Source: Asaia bogorensis
GTDB taxonomy: Bacteria > Pseudomonadota > Alphaproteobacteria > Acetobacterales > Acetobacteraceae
Direction: 5' to 3'
Assembly (NCBI GenBank): GCA_945871455.1
Contig: CAMBXJ010000088.1
Location: 1 to 10,959, forward strand
DNA length: 10,959 nt
A model generated the notes under the pieces. It saw nothing but the letters and a program-made list of their open reading frames with translations. It had not been told where the DNA came from and ran no database searches. Positions 1 to 6,983 of this stretch are shown here, in pieces. The translations under genes and the position numbers were made by a program. Within the stretch, counting starts at the first letter, position 1. The number at the start of each line of letters is the position of its first letter.

Positions 1-599
1 ACCACCGACGCAGCCCCGCGGGCTTGCAGGTCGTTGACCACCTCCGCCAGCGGCGGAAACGCCTGGGCGACCTGGTTGGCCTTCACCTGTGCAATGGCCG
101 GCGTGACCAACCGATCCATCTGATCCTGCGACGGCGTCATACATTCATAGCCAAGCTGTTCGAGGCGATCCTGATAAAGCCGCATGGTGAGCGTCGCCTG
201 GGTCCCCATCAGCCCGATCCGCCCACCCATCACGCCGCTCCGGCGCAAATCGGCAACGGCGGCATCGACGATATGCAGGACCGGCACACTGGCCGCCTCG
301 GCCATCGCGTCGTACCACCCATGCGCTGTATTGCAGGGAATCGCGATCGCGCCGCAACCGGCCCGACGCAACCCGGCGATACCGCGCAGCAGCCAGGGTA
401 ACGGATCCTCCCCGCCTTGCAGCTTGCCGCGCGTGCGATCAGGCACCCGAGGGTCCGACCACAGCACCGTTGGAATATGGTCCTGATCCCGGGCGGCCGG
501 CGTCAGCAAGGTCAGCCGCAGCATGAACTGAGCGCTCGCCAGCGGGCCCATCCCGCCCAGCACGCCCAAAATCCGCTCGTTCGTGGTGTCGGCAGTCAT
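1..599 (-). CDS. Aspartate/glutamate racemase family protein (C-terminus cut off by window edge)
   Basis: The frame starts at ATG 599-597 and stays open to base 1, giving about 199 residues. The N-terminus reads ILGVLGGMGPLAS, the glycine-rich start of the Asp/Glu racemase family. Residues 87-93 are IPCNTAH, which carries the first catalytic cysteine (Cys89). These enzymes invert the alpha carbon of an amino acid without cofactor, using two cysteines in two pseudo-symmetric domains. The second cysteine motif (GCTE-like) should follow the last visible residues, GAASVV, and lies outside the window, so catalytic competence cannot be confirmed. The start codon overlaps the stop of the upstream DUF188 gene as ATGA, which indicates translational coupling in the helicase operon. 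Family membership is clear. Substrate (aspartate, glutamate, or a hydantoin or maleate relative of the same fold) is not resolved. Confidence 0.88.
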   Translation of the reverse strand, partial: MTADTTNERILGVLGGMGPLASAQFMLRLTLLTPAARDQDHIPTVLWSDPRVPDRTRGKLQGGEDPLPWLLRGIAGLRRAGCGAIAIPCNTAHGWYDAMAEAASVPVLHIVDAAVADLRRSGVMGGRIGLMGTQATLTMRLYQDRLEQLGYECMTPSQDQMDRLVTPAIAQVKANQVAQAFPPLAEVVNDLQARGAASV

Positions 600-1060
600 G
601 CGGCGTGTTCCCGCCTCGCGGCCTGGACGACAGTGTCCAGCGCGGACAGGAAGCGGGATCGGTCCTGCTTCGTCAATGGGGCTGGACCACCGGTCGCGAC
701 ACCGATTTCGCGCAGATGGCGGCCGATTTCCCGGCCGGCCAGGGCGGATCCGATATTGTCTGGGGTCCAGAGTTTTCCGGTTGACGAAAGGGCGCGGGCC
801 TTTTTCTCCAGGCACCGCGCCGCCAGCGGAATGTCCGATGTGACGCAGACATCCGCTGCCGTGATCCGTTCGGCGATCCAGTCATCCGCGACGTCGGCGC
901 CCGCGCTCACGGTCACCATCGTCACGTTCGGCCGACCCGCCGGGCGGATCGGCCGGGATCCGTTGGAGACGACGAATACCTTCAGGCCCAACCGGTCGGC
1001 GACGCGGTAGACTTCCTCCCGCACCGGACAGGCATCGCCATCGATGAAAATATCCGTCAT
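596..1060 (-). CDS. YaiI/YqxD family protein (DUF188, UPF0178)
   Basis: This 154-residue protein matches the whole length of the DUF188 family, whose members have a PIN-like nuclease fold and no firmly assigned function. Visible landmarks are IFIDGDACP near the N-terminus (acidic residues Asp7 and Asp9), SNGSRP, GADVADDWIAERI, VTSDIPLAARCLEK and ATGGPAPLTKQDRSRF. The acidic N-terminal strand and the TSDIPLA segment are the usual positions of PIN-type metal-binding acids. I chose ATG 1060-1058 because family members begin one or two residues before the IFIDGDACP strand. A TTG at 1069 would add three residues and would leave only 2 bp to the helicase stop. No strong Shine-Dalgarno is seen for either start. 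The gene follows the helicase by 11 bp and overlaps the racemase by 4 bp, so it is the middle gene of an operon. Confidence 0.93.
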   Translation of the reverse strand: MTDIFIDGDACPVREEVYRVADRLGLKVFVVSNGSRPIRPAGRPNVTMVTVSAGADVADDWIAERITAADVCVTSDIPLAARCLEKKARALSSTGKLWTPDNIGSALAGREIGRHLREIGVATGGPAPLTKQDRSRFLSALDTVVQAARREHAA

Positions 1061-1071
1061 CGCCGTCAAAA

Positions 1072-2343
1072 TCAGGCGGCGGACCGGATACCGCGAGAGC
1101 GGTTGCCCGCGCCATTCCCATTGCCACTGCTGTTGCCGAACCGCCTGCCACGCTGCGGGGCCGGACCCGAACGCTGTTGCTGGCGGATCGGCGCGGTCTC
1201 GGCCAATGGGGCCGCGCTGTCGCCCGACATCGGGATCGGCTCCCGCAGCAGGCGTTCGATCGCCCGCAAGGTGGACCGCTCCGACGGGTCGCAGAACGAG
1301 ATCGCGATGCCCGATGCCCCAGCCCGCGCGGTGCGGCCGATGCGGTGGACGTAGCTTTCCGGTTCGGCCGGCAGGTCGTAGTTGATGACATGCGTCACGC
1401 CGGTCACATCGATGCCGCGCGCGGCAATATCGGTGGCCACCAGCACCCGCGCCCGTCCGCCGCGGAAATCGCCCAAGGCGCGTTCCCGCTGAGACTGGCT
1501 CTTGTTGCCGTGCAGCGCGTTCACCTGAATGCCGCTGGCTTCCAGGTTCTCGGCCACGCGGTTGGCGCCGTGCTTGGTGCGCGTGAAGACGATCACCCGC
1601 TGGAACGCCGGATCGGACAGCAGATCCTTCAGCAGCGGCGTCTTGCCGGAGGTCGAGATGTGGTAGACCGATTGCTCGATCTTCGGTGTGGTTTCCTCCG
1701 CCCGCGCGATTTCCACACGCACCGGATCGCGTAGCATCGATCCGGCCAGACCAGCCACCTCGGCGGGCATGGTGGCGGAAAACAGCGACGATTGGCGGAC
1801 CGTGGGAAGGGTCGCCACGATGCGGCGGATGTCCTTGATGAAGCCCAGGTCGAGCATCCGGTCGGCTTCGTCCAGGACGAAGGAGCGGACGGCGCCCAGG
1901 TTCAGTTCTCGCGTCGAGATCAGGTCGCAGACCCGGCCCGGGGTGCCGACGACGATGTCGGCCCCACGGCGCATGGCTTCGGCCTGGCGGAACCGGCTGG
2001 CGCCGCCGATGATGACGACGCTGCGCATGCGCGATCCCGCGGCCAGGGTGCGGATCGTCTCATCGATCTGCAACGCCAGTTCGCGGGTCGGCGCCAGGAT
2101 CACGGCGCGGGTGGAATGCGGTGCCGGACGCACGTTTTCCGCGGCCAGATGCTGCAGGATCGGCAACACGAAGGCGGCGGTCTTGCCGGACCCGGTCTGG
2201 GCGATGCCCAGCAGGTCGCGGCCCTTCAGAAGCGGGGGGATGGCATCGGCCTGAATTGGCGTGGGCGTGGTGAATTTGCGCGCCGAGAGGGCGCGCAACA
2301 GCGGTTCGGCAAGGCCGAGTGCCGCGAACGTCGGTAATGTCAC
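1072..2343 (-). CDS. rhlE: DEAD-box ATP-dependent RNA helicase, RhlE-type
   Basis: This 423-residue protein has every superfamily 2 DEAD-box motif in order: Q motif with PTPIQ ending at residue 31, Walker A AQTGSGKT 48-55, PTRELA 85-90, GG 113-114, TPGR 134-137, DEAD 158-161, SAT 189-191, motif IV VIVFTRT 250-256, motif V ATDIAARGIDV about 303-313 and motif VI HRIGRTAR 333-340. Such enzymes use ATP to unwind short RNA duplexes in ribosome assembly, RNA decay or cold adaptation. The RhlE assignment rests on the compact core and a short, basic, Gly/Asn/Arg-rich tail (from about residue 390) with no DbpA-type RNA-binding domain. The start is GTG at 2343; an in-frame TAG lies upstream with no ATG between. 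A GGAG sits 12 bases upstream, somewhat far. It is the first gene of the operon with the DUF188 and racemase genes. Confidence 0.95.
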   Translation of the reverse strand: MTLPTFAALGLAEPLLRALSARKFTTPTPIQADAIPPLLKGRDLLGIAQTGSGKTAAFVLPILQHLAAENVRPAPHSTRAVILAPTRELALQIDETIRTLAAGSRMRSVVIIGGASRFRQAEAMRRGADIVVGTPGRVCDLISTRELNLGAVRSFVLDEADRMLDLGFIKDIRRIVATLPTVRQSSLFSATMPAEVAGLAGSMLRDPVRVEIARAEETTPKIEQSVYHISTSGKTPLLKDLLSDPAFQRVIVFTRTKHGANRVAENLEASGIQVNALHGNKSQSQRERALGDFRGGRARVLVATDIAARGIDVTGVTHVINYDLPAEPESYVHRIGRTARAGASGIAISFCDPSERSTLRAIERLLREPIPMSGDSAAPLAETAPIRQQQRSGPAPQRGRRFGNSSGNGNGAGNRSRGIRSAA

Positions 2344-2666
2344 GAGTTTGGTAAGCTCCGAGGCGCCGCCGGTCGCGGGTCCATACCCAGCGCGGGAAGC
2401 GGCTGCCTAAAGGTCCGCCGCCCAGCGCGATCCGTGGGGACGAACGGTTATATGATCCAGTCCGGGAGGGCACGCATCGTGGCGCGCCAATCACGCAGTC
2501 GCGGAAGGACAGCCGCTATATCGGCTTCCTCGGCCGCCGCTGCAAGAGAAAACAGTGTGACAGCTTTATCGTTGCACGGGCGGCAATCGCCGTTGATCGG
2601 TGTTTAATCCATGTCCGCCGACCGCTATAGCCCTGTCGCCCGCGCGACTTCCCGACCGCCCAACCG

Positions 2667-2729
2667 GCATGACCCAGTTCGCATAACCCAGTCGGGATAA
2701 CCCGGTCGGCATAACCCGGTCGGCACAAC
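2667..2729. repeat. 14-bp tandem repeat, 4.5 copies, next to the receptor start
   Basis: Four 14-bp units sit head to tail: 2667-2680 (GCATGACCCAGTTC), 2681-2694 (GCATAACCCAGTCG), 2695-2708 (GGATAACCCGGTCG) and 2709-2722 (GCATAACCCGGTCG), followed by a half unit GCACAAC at 2723-2729. Copies become more alike toward the gene. The array ends one base before the AGGA ribosome binding site (2731-2734) of the Bug receptor, so it would be in the 5' leader or cover the promoter. It may be a mini-satellite with no role or a cluster of regulator sites. Confidence 0.85.
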
Positions 2730-2730
2730 A

Positions 2731-2734
2731 AGGA
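2731..2734 (+). promoter_or_regulatory. Ribosome binding site of the Bug receptor; two possible ATGs
   Basis: AGGA lies 3 bases before ATG 2738 and 6 bases before the adjacent in-frame ATG 2741. The spacing favours the second ATG, which would shorten the signal peptide by one residue and change nothing else. Confidence 0.55.
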
Positions 2735-2737
2735 CCC

Positions 2738-3706
2738 ATGATGCACCGTCCCCTCCTATCCGCCAGCATAGCCATTCTGCTCGGCCTGATCGCCGCTTCC
2801 CCACCCGCGACCGCGCAGACCTGGCCCACGCGCCCGGTGCGCGTGGTCGTCTCGTTTCCCGCCGGTGGCGGCACCGATGCAACCGCACGCGCCTATGCCG
2901 AGAAACTGTCCCAGATTCTGGGCCAGCAATTCGTCGTCGATAATCGAGCCGGCGCGTCCGGCGTGATCGGTCATGATGTCTGCGCCAAGGCCGCGCCCGA
3001 CGGATACACGCTCTGCGTTGCCACGCTGGGCGGCATCGGCCTGCTCCCGCAGGTCCGCAAGACGCCCTACGATCCGATCAAGGACTTCACGCCGATCGGG
3101 CGAGTGACCGACGCGCTGTTCGGGTTCGCCGTGCATCCGTCTTCCCCCTGGACGACCATGCAGGAATTCGCCGCGGATGCGCGCAAGAAGCCCGACACGT
3201 TTACCCTGGCCAATTCCGGCGTCGCCACGATCACCCATCTGGCGGGCGAAACCATGGCCGCGTCCTTCGGGATCCGGCTGGTCATGGTGCCCTACAAGGG
3301 CGGCGTCGAGCAGTTGCAGGACGCGTTGGCCGGTCACGTTTCCATGATGTACGAGGGCAATTTCTTCCCGCATGTGAAGGCCGGCAAGCTGCGCGGTCTG
3401 GCGGTGTCGACGCCGTTCCGCCATCCGCAGTTCCCCGACATTCCCTCGATGAAGGAAATCGTCCCGGACTGGGATATGCCGAGCTGGTTCGCGTTCATGG
3501 GGCCGGCGGGGCTGCCGCCGGTGGTGGCCGAGAAGCTGTCGCCGCTGCTGAACCAGATCTCGGACATGAAGGACGTGCAGGAACGTGTTCTGGCGATGGG
3601 CCTGGTGACAACGAAGGACACGCCCCAGGGCCTGGCCGCGGACCTGGCGAAGCAGTCCGCCCGGTTCGCGGAAGCCGTCAAGCGGTTGAACATCAAGGCG
3701 GAGTAA
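2738..3706 (+). CDS. Tripartite tricarboxylate transporter substrate-binding protein (Bug/TctC family), Sec-exported
   Basis: This 322-residue periplasmic receptor has a Sec signal peptide: MMHR, a hydrophobic core at residues 6-20 and a likely cleavage after ATA at residue 26. The mature protein starts TWPTRPVRVVVSFPAGGGTD, the hallmark Bug N-terminus (FPAGGGTD 40-47), followed by DNRAGASG (68-75) and APDGYTL (86-92). VPYKGG and a conserved FPDIPSM region follow in the C-terminal half. Bug proteins fold as two lobes that close on a small carboxylate and hand it to a TctA/TctB membrane pair. No membrane genes flank this one; the nearest pair is the operon starting at 7128, about 3.4 kb downstream beyond three other genes. 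It is therefore either an orphan receptor or an extra receptor for that pair. The ligand cannot be read from the sequence. Confidence 0.93.
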   Translation: MMHRPLLSASIAILLGLIAASPPATAQTWPTRPVRVVVSFPAGGGTDATARAYAEKLSQILGQQFVVDNRAGASGVIGHDVCAKAAPDGYTLCVATLGGIGLLPQVRKTPYDPIKDFTPIGRVTDALFGFAVHPSSPWTTMQEFAADARKKPDTFTLANSGVATITHLAGETMAASFGIRLVMVPYKGGVEQLQDALAGHVSMMYEGNFFPHVKAGKLRGLAVSTPFRHPQFPDIPSMKEIVPDWDMPSWFAFMGPAGLPPVVAEKLSPLLNQISDMKDVQERVLAMGLVTTKDTPQGLAADLAKQSARFAEAVKRLNIKAE

Positions 3707-3977
3707 GCCAACCGGCGTCCGCTCGATCTGATCGGGTCGCGCTGGCTGGGGCATGATCGGATCTGATCCGGCCATTCCCAGCGGCGTCGGTTGGTCGCCA
3801 TGGCGGCGCCCAATCGCGGTCCGGCTGTAAGTTGCACACAATCCCGGCCAGAGGGACGTGTCAAACGGACGGTCGTGCGCCCAAAGGCGGACATGCGACA
3901 CTCGCGAAAACCTGATTATCCGAGACCCGCGGCCAGATCAGGCATAGGATAGGCTTCGTTAGGCGGCCACGGTGCGA
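3707..3977. other. Intergenic region between Bug receptor and GAF sensor
   Basis: These 271 bp hold no gene I can support. GATCTGATC occurs twice (3725-3733 and 3760-3768), and the second copy lies in a 13-bp palindrome CGGATCTGATCCG (3758-3770). A one-base centre makes it a poor hairpin, and no T-run follows, so it is not a convincing terminator. A weaker inverted repeat, CCTGAT (3911-3916) and ATCAGG (3937-3942), lies upstream of the sensor gene. Confidence 0.4.
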
Positions 3978-5093
3978 ATGACAGACGAACGTATCAGCAA
4001 TGGGGATGTCGACACGGCGGAAGCGGAACGCCTGGCGGCTTTGCGCGACTACAATATCCTCGATACCCCGCCGGAGGAGGCCTTCGATCGGGTGGTCCGG
4101 CTGGCTCAGACCCTGTTCGGCCTGCCGATCGCACTCGTCAGCCTGATCGACGAAAAGCGGCAATGGTTCAAGGCCCGGGTTGGCATCGACCAGCAGGAAA
4201 CCCCACGGTCATGGGCGTTCTGCAACCATGCGATCCAACAGAATGCCCCGCTGATCATCCGCGATGCCACCGACGATGCGCGGTTCCGGGACAGCCCGCT
4301 CGTCGTCAATGAGCCACGCATCCGCTTCTATGCCGGCGCGCCGGTCCGTGACCCGAAGGGCAACGGTCTGGGCACCGTCTGCGTCATTTCGCCAACGCCC
4401 AATGTTGCCTTCACCGCGCGAGACGAGGCAACGTTGACCAGTCTCGCCGGCATCGTCGCGAACGAAATGGAGCTGCGTCGCCAGCTTGCACGAGCCCGGC
4501 AGCATCTGGCCGATAAAGACATGCTGATGCGCGAGGTGCATTTCCAGGTCGCGAATTCATTGCAAATGGTCGCGGACGTTCTCGACCTTCAGGCGCATCG
4601 CGCGAAAAGCCCGGACGCTCGGCTGGACCTCGGCAACGCGTCCGGGCGCGTCATCTCCATCGGGGAGGTTCACCAGCAATTGCGACGCCAGGTGGCGGGC
4701 GATGGCGTGAACATGCGCGAGTATCTCACCGCACTGGTGACCCGTATCTGGAAGGGTGTGATGCCGCTGGACGGCACAGCCGGGACCAAGGTAACGGTGC
4801 CGGCGGGGTTGAAACTTGACGGCGATCCGGCGGCGCGCGTCGGTATGGCTACCCTCGTGCTGGTGATGAATGCCGCACGGTTCGGCGCCGTTGCGCTGCG
4901 AGTCGCGGTGGAGCGGGACCAAGGTATGCTGTCATTGACAGTCGAATACGACGACAAGCAGCCGACGCCGACCGGCTATGACCTGAGGGAACATGGCACC
5001 GGTATACGCCTGATCCAGATTCTGGCCGGAGACCAGTCCATCAGCCAGGACAAGCTGGACCCGCGCCGCGTCTCGGTAGGGTTTAATCTGTAA
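3978..5093 (+). CDS. GAF-domain sensor protein with degenerate HisKA_2-type histidine kinase half
   Basis: From ATG 3978 the product has 371 residues and no membrane segment or signal, so it should be cytoplasmic. Residues about 20-165 form a GAF domain with the conserved series ILDTPPE (27-33), AFCNHAI (80-86), FYAGAP (117-122) and LGTVCVI (131-137). A short linker helix leads to LMREVHFQVANSLQ, which aligns with the HisKA_2 dimerization motif EVHHRVKNNLQ: His188 and Asn193 remain, but the His-Arg pair of HRxxN is Phe-Gln. The conserved H of the second helix (EVHQQL, His232) is kept. In the ATPase-like part the N box keeps Asn298 but has Val where Glu is usual, and the DxGxG box reads DDKQP (325-329). 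Only GTGIRL (340-345) is well preserved. It may be a pseudokinase or phosphotransfer scaffold. GTG 3972, 5 bases after AGGCGG, is an alternative start. Confidence 0.85.
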   Translation: MTDERISNGDVDTAEAERLAALRDYNILDTPPEEAFDRVVRLAQTLFGLPIALVSLIDEKRQWFKARVGIDQQETPRSWAFCNHAIQQNAPLIIRDATDDARFRDSPLVVNEPRIRFYAGAPVRDPKGNGLGTVCVISPTPNVAFTARDEATLTSLAGIVANEMELRRQLARARQHLADKDMLMREVHFQVANSLQMVADVLDLQAHRAKSPDARLDLGNASGRVISIGEVHQQLRRQVAGDGVNMREYLTALVTRIWKGVMPLDGTAGTKVTVPAGLKLDGDPAARVGMATLVLVMNAARFGAVALRVAVERDQGMLSLTVEYDDKQPTPTGYDLREHGTGIRLIQILAGDQSISQDKLDPRRVSVGFNL

Positions 5094-5114
5094 TATCAAC
5101 CCCATCCCCAGCAA

Positions 5115-6173
5115 TCAGGGATGCGTGGCCACCAATTCCCGCGCATCGGCCGCGTCGTCCTCCCGCGGGGTCATCCCGAATTCGCGCGCCAACAGCGTAT
5201 AGGACCGCCGACGCGCCTCCGGATCGTGCATCGTCGTCAGAATGGCGATCTCGCCAATCTGGTGCTCCTCGGCCAGCGCCCGAAGCTTTGCCCCAACCAC
5301 GTCCGGAGTCCCGAACAGCGCGCGAGAGCGGATCCGTTCCAGCCGCTCCTGCTCGCCGGCCGAGAACGTCAGCGCGGCGGCTTCATCCGGCGACGGCAGC
5401 GCCGCCACGATGCCGCGGTCACGCCACAGCCGGGACGTTTCGCGGGATTTGAACAGCCAGGCGGCCTGTTCCGGTGTCTCCGCCGCCATCCCCCAGACGC
5501 ACAGCGCGGCATAAGGTTCCGGATGCGCCACGCTCGGCCGATAGGTCTGGCGATATTGCGCGAAGGCCTGGTCCACCCCACGGCCATCGGTGATGAAATG
5601 CGCGAAACAGAAGGGCAGTCCGAAATAGGCGGCGACCTGAGCGCCGTAGTCAGAGCTGCCCAGAATCCAGACCTCCGGCGTGGTCGGGCCTTGCGGTTGC
5701 GCCATGATGTCGCGGAACGGATGCGCCTCCACCAGTTTTTCGCCAGCGATCCAGGCCAGGATATCGCGCACCTGGGCGGGGAAATGTTCGGCCGCGGTTT
5801 CCGCCTGTGGGTTCAGCGCATAGGCGGTCCGCCCGTCGGATCCCGGCGCCCGGCCCAACCCCAGATCGATCCGTCCAGGTGCAATGGCGTCCAACACCCG
5901 GAACTGTTCGGCGACCTTCAGCGACGCGTAATGCGGCAGCATCACCCCAGCCGACCCGATCCGAATCCGGGACGTCGTCGCGGCGATCGCGGCGATCAGG
6001 ATTTCCGGCGCGGTTCCTGCCTGGGACGGGGAGTTGTGGTGTTCGGCGCACCAGTACCGGTCGTAACCCAGAGCCTCACAGTGTTGCGCCAGGCGGATGC
6101 TCTCCCGGATCGAGACATGGGGGGAGCGCCCGGACACCACGGTCGACTGATCGAGCACCGAAAGCCTCAGCAT
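5115..6173 (-). CDS. LLM-class (luciferase-like) flavin-dependent oxidoreductase
   Basis: The 352-residue product belongs to the bacterial luciferase-like TIM-barrel superfamily, which uses reduced FMN or F420 to oxidize or monooxygenate small molecules. Landmarks are the N-terminal strand LRLSVLDQS, YDRYWCAEHHNSP (about 37-49; the AEHHN motif is typical), RIRIGSAGVMLPHY (70-82) and the strongly conserved APGRIDLGLGRAPG (98-111). A C-terminal DVVGAKLRALAEEHQIGEIAI segment is typical of the subgroup named for MsnO8-like enzymes. An upstream ATG at 6203 would add ten residues, but AGGAG at 6184-6180, 6 bases before ATG 6173, fixes the start. It is tail to tail with the GAF sensor, with only 21 bp between stop codons. 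The VOC gene lies 160 bp upstream on the same strand and may share a transcript. The substrate is unknown. Confidence 0.92.
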   Translation of the reverse strand: MLRLSVLDQSTVVSGRSPHVSIRESIRLAQHCEALGYDRYWCAEHHNSPSQAGTAPEILIAAIAATTSRIRIGSAGVMLPHYASLKVAEQFRVLDAIAPGRIDLGLGRAPGSDGRTAYALNPQAETAAEHFPAQVRDILAWIAGEKLVEAHPFRDIMAQPQGPTTPEVWILGSSDYGAQVAAYFGLPFCFAHFITDGRGVDQAFAQYRQTYRPSVAHPEPYAALCVWGMAAETPEQAAWLFKSRETSRLWRDRGIVAALPSPDEAAALTFSAGEQERLERIRSRALFGTPDVVGAKLRALAEEHQIGEIAILTTMHDPEARRRSYTLLAREFGMTPREDDAADARELVATHP

Positions 6174-6179
6174 GGTCGT

Positions 6180-6184
6180 CTCCT
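6180..6184 (-). promoter_or_regulatory. Ribosome binding site deciding the LLM oxidoreductase start
   Basis: Read on the minus strand this is AGGAG with a 6-base spacer to ATG 6173-6171. It favours that start over the upstream in-frame ATG at 6203. Confidence 0.75.
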
Positions 6185-6278
6185 GGCAGGCATCGAACAC
6201 CATGAAAGCGCGGCGGGCGGTTTACGCAAGGGGCACGGGCGTTGGAAACAGCTTGCGGAAACCGCCTGCCCCCTGGGC

Positions 6279-6303
6279 GCCAGGGTCGCGGTCCCACCCT
6301 GGC
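6279..6303 (-). terminator. Perfect 8-bp hairpin in the VOC to LLM gap
   Basis: GCCAGGGT (6279-6286) and ACCCTGGC (6296-6303) are exact reverse complements around a 9-base loop. The hairpin lies about 30 bases past the VOC stop on that gene's strand. No T-run follows on either strand, so it is not a classical intrinsic terminator. It could be a Rho-linked pause, an mRNA-stabilizing stem or chance in GC-rich DNA. Confidence 0.3.
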
Positions 6304-6333
6304 ATTGCGGGGCGTGACAACCCAGCGCGTTAA

Positions 6334-6756
6334 TCAGCCGCCCGGCACCGCGGTGTCGGCCGGGCCTTTCAGTTCGACGACGTTGCCCTCCGGGTCCGGG
6401 ACATAGATGGACGGACCCTGGCCTTCCGCCCCATAGCGGGACTCGACGGGGCCAGGTTGGGCGCCATGCGCGCGCAGATGGGCGAGGATGGCCTCGGCGT
6501 CGTAGGGATCGATCCGCAGGCAAAAATGGTCCAGGTTGCGAGCGTCCTTGCCCGGCGCGGCGCCACCTTTGCGGCCGAGCGGACCGTTGACGGGGACGAG
6601 GTCGATGAGGGCGGAGCCGGCGCGGAGTTGATAGAGGCCCAGGTCCTCCCGGGTCTTTTCGACCGAGCAACCCAGCACGTCGGTATAGAAACGCATCATC
6701 GCCGGCAGGTCGGTCACGCGCAGCACGAGATGGTCGAGGTGCTTGATCCGCAGCAT
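6334..6756 (-). CDS. VOC family protein (glyoxalase/bleomycin resistance/extradiol dioxygenase fold)
   Basis: The 140-residue product has the two paired beta-alpha-beta-beta-beta modules of the vicinal oxygen chelate fold. Module one begins IKHLDHLVLRVTDLPAMMRFY with metal-ligand candidate His9. Module two begins NLDHFCLRIDPYDAEAI with His77 and ends IYVPDPEGNVVELKG with Glu128. His, His and Glu at these places are the usual metal ligands, so it may be a metal enzyme such as a lyase, dioxygenase or epimerase-like protein, or a drug-binding relative. AGGAG at 6768-6764 stands 7 bases before ATG 6756, a good ribosome binding site. The gene lies upstream of the LLM oxidoreductase on the same strand and divergent from the TctB-TctA-receptor operon. 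The exact reaction cannot be told from this sequence alone. Confidence 0.92.
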   Translation of the reverse strand: MLRIKHLDHLVLRVTDLPAMMRFYTDVLGCSVEKTREDLGLYQLRAGSALIDLVPVNGPLGRKGGAAPGKDARNLDHFCLRIDPYDAEAILAHLRAHGAQPGPVESRYGAEGQGPSIYVPDPEGNVVELKGPADTAVPGG

Positions 6757-6930
6757 GGGACATCTCCTGGGTCCGGGAACGTCCTTGCATACTGATCCTG
6801 GGCGCGGCGGGTCTCAAGCCCCGCGCGATTTCCATATCCCGGCGACGGAGATGGGCGAATGTCGTAGGCACCAAGCCTGGGATGCACGAACCGGATTGCC
6901 GATCGACACCCTCTGGCAGCGCCCGCCCCG

Positions 6931-6947
6931 CCATGCCGGCGGCATGG
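6931..6947. promoter_or_regulatory. 17-bp palindrome, possible operator
   Basis: CCATGCCG (6931-6938) and CGGCATGG (6940-6947) are exact reverse complements around a single G. The short centre suits a dimeric DNA-binding protein better than an RNA hairpin. It lies in the divergent region and could regulate both the VOC/LLM genes and the TTT operon. No regulator gene is in the window. Confidence 0.35.
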
Positions 6948-6983
6948 GGACGACGCCGTCCGTCGCTGCCACCCCCGGGCGTC

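Larger units (their letters stand above)
2344..2737. promoter_or_regulatory. Divergent intergenic region between rhlE and the Bug receptor gene
   Basis: This 394-bp stretch separates two genes that point away from each other, so promoters for both should lie here. I see no convincing gene: a 52-codon reading frame from ATG 2453 on the plus strand is low in complexity and has no good ribosome binding site. The only sigma-70-like pair I can find toward the receptor is a poor one, TTTAAT (2603-2608) and TATAGC (2626-2631) with 17-bp spacing. No clear pair is seen toward rhlE. The last 60 bp hold a 14-bp tandem repeat, listed separately. Confidence 0.4.

Noticed and set aside
1177..2337. Long plus-strand frames opposite the RhlE helicase
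   Set aside because: Antisense shadows of a gene with all DEAD-box motifs intact; their products are Arg/Gly/Ala-rich with no recognizable domain.
2453..2611. 52-codon plus-strand frame in the rhlE-receptor gap
   Set aside because: No adequate ribosome binding site, low-complexity Ser/Arg/Ala composition and no recognizable family.
2667..2729. CRISPR array
   Set aside because: The units are 14 bp and contiguous, with no spacers and no cas genes.
3758..3770. Terminator after the first Bug receptor
   Set aside because: The 13-bp palindrome has a one-base centre, so it cannot form a stable hairpin without losing pairs, and no T-run follows.
5121..6317. 398-residue plus-strand frame opposite the LLM oxidoreductase
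   Set aside because: GC-rich antisense shadow; the minus strand carries a full-length family protein with a strong ribosome binding site.
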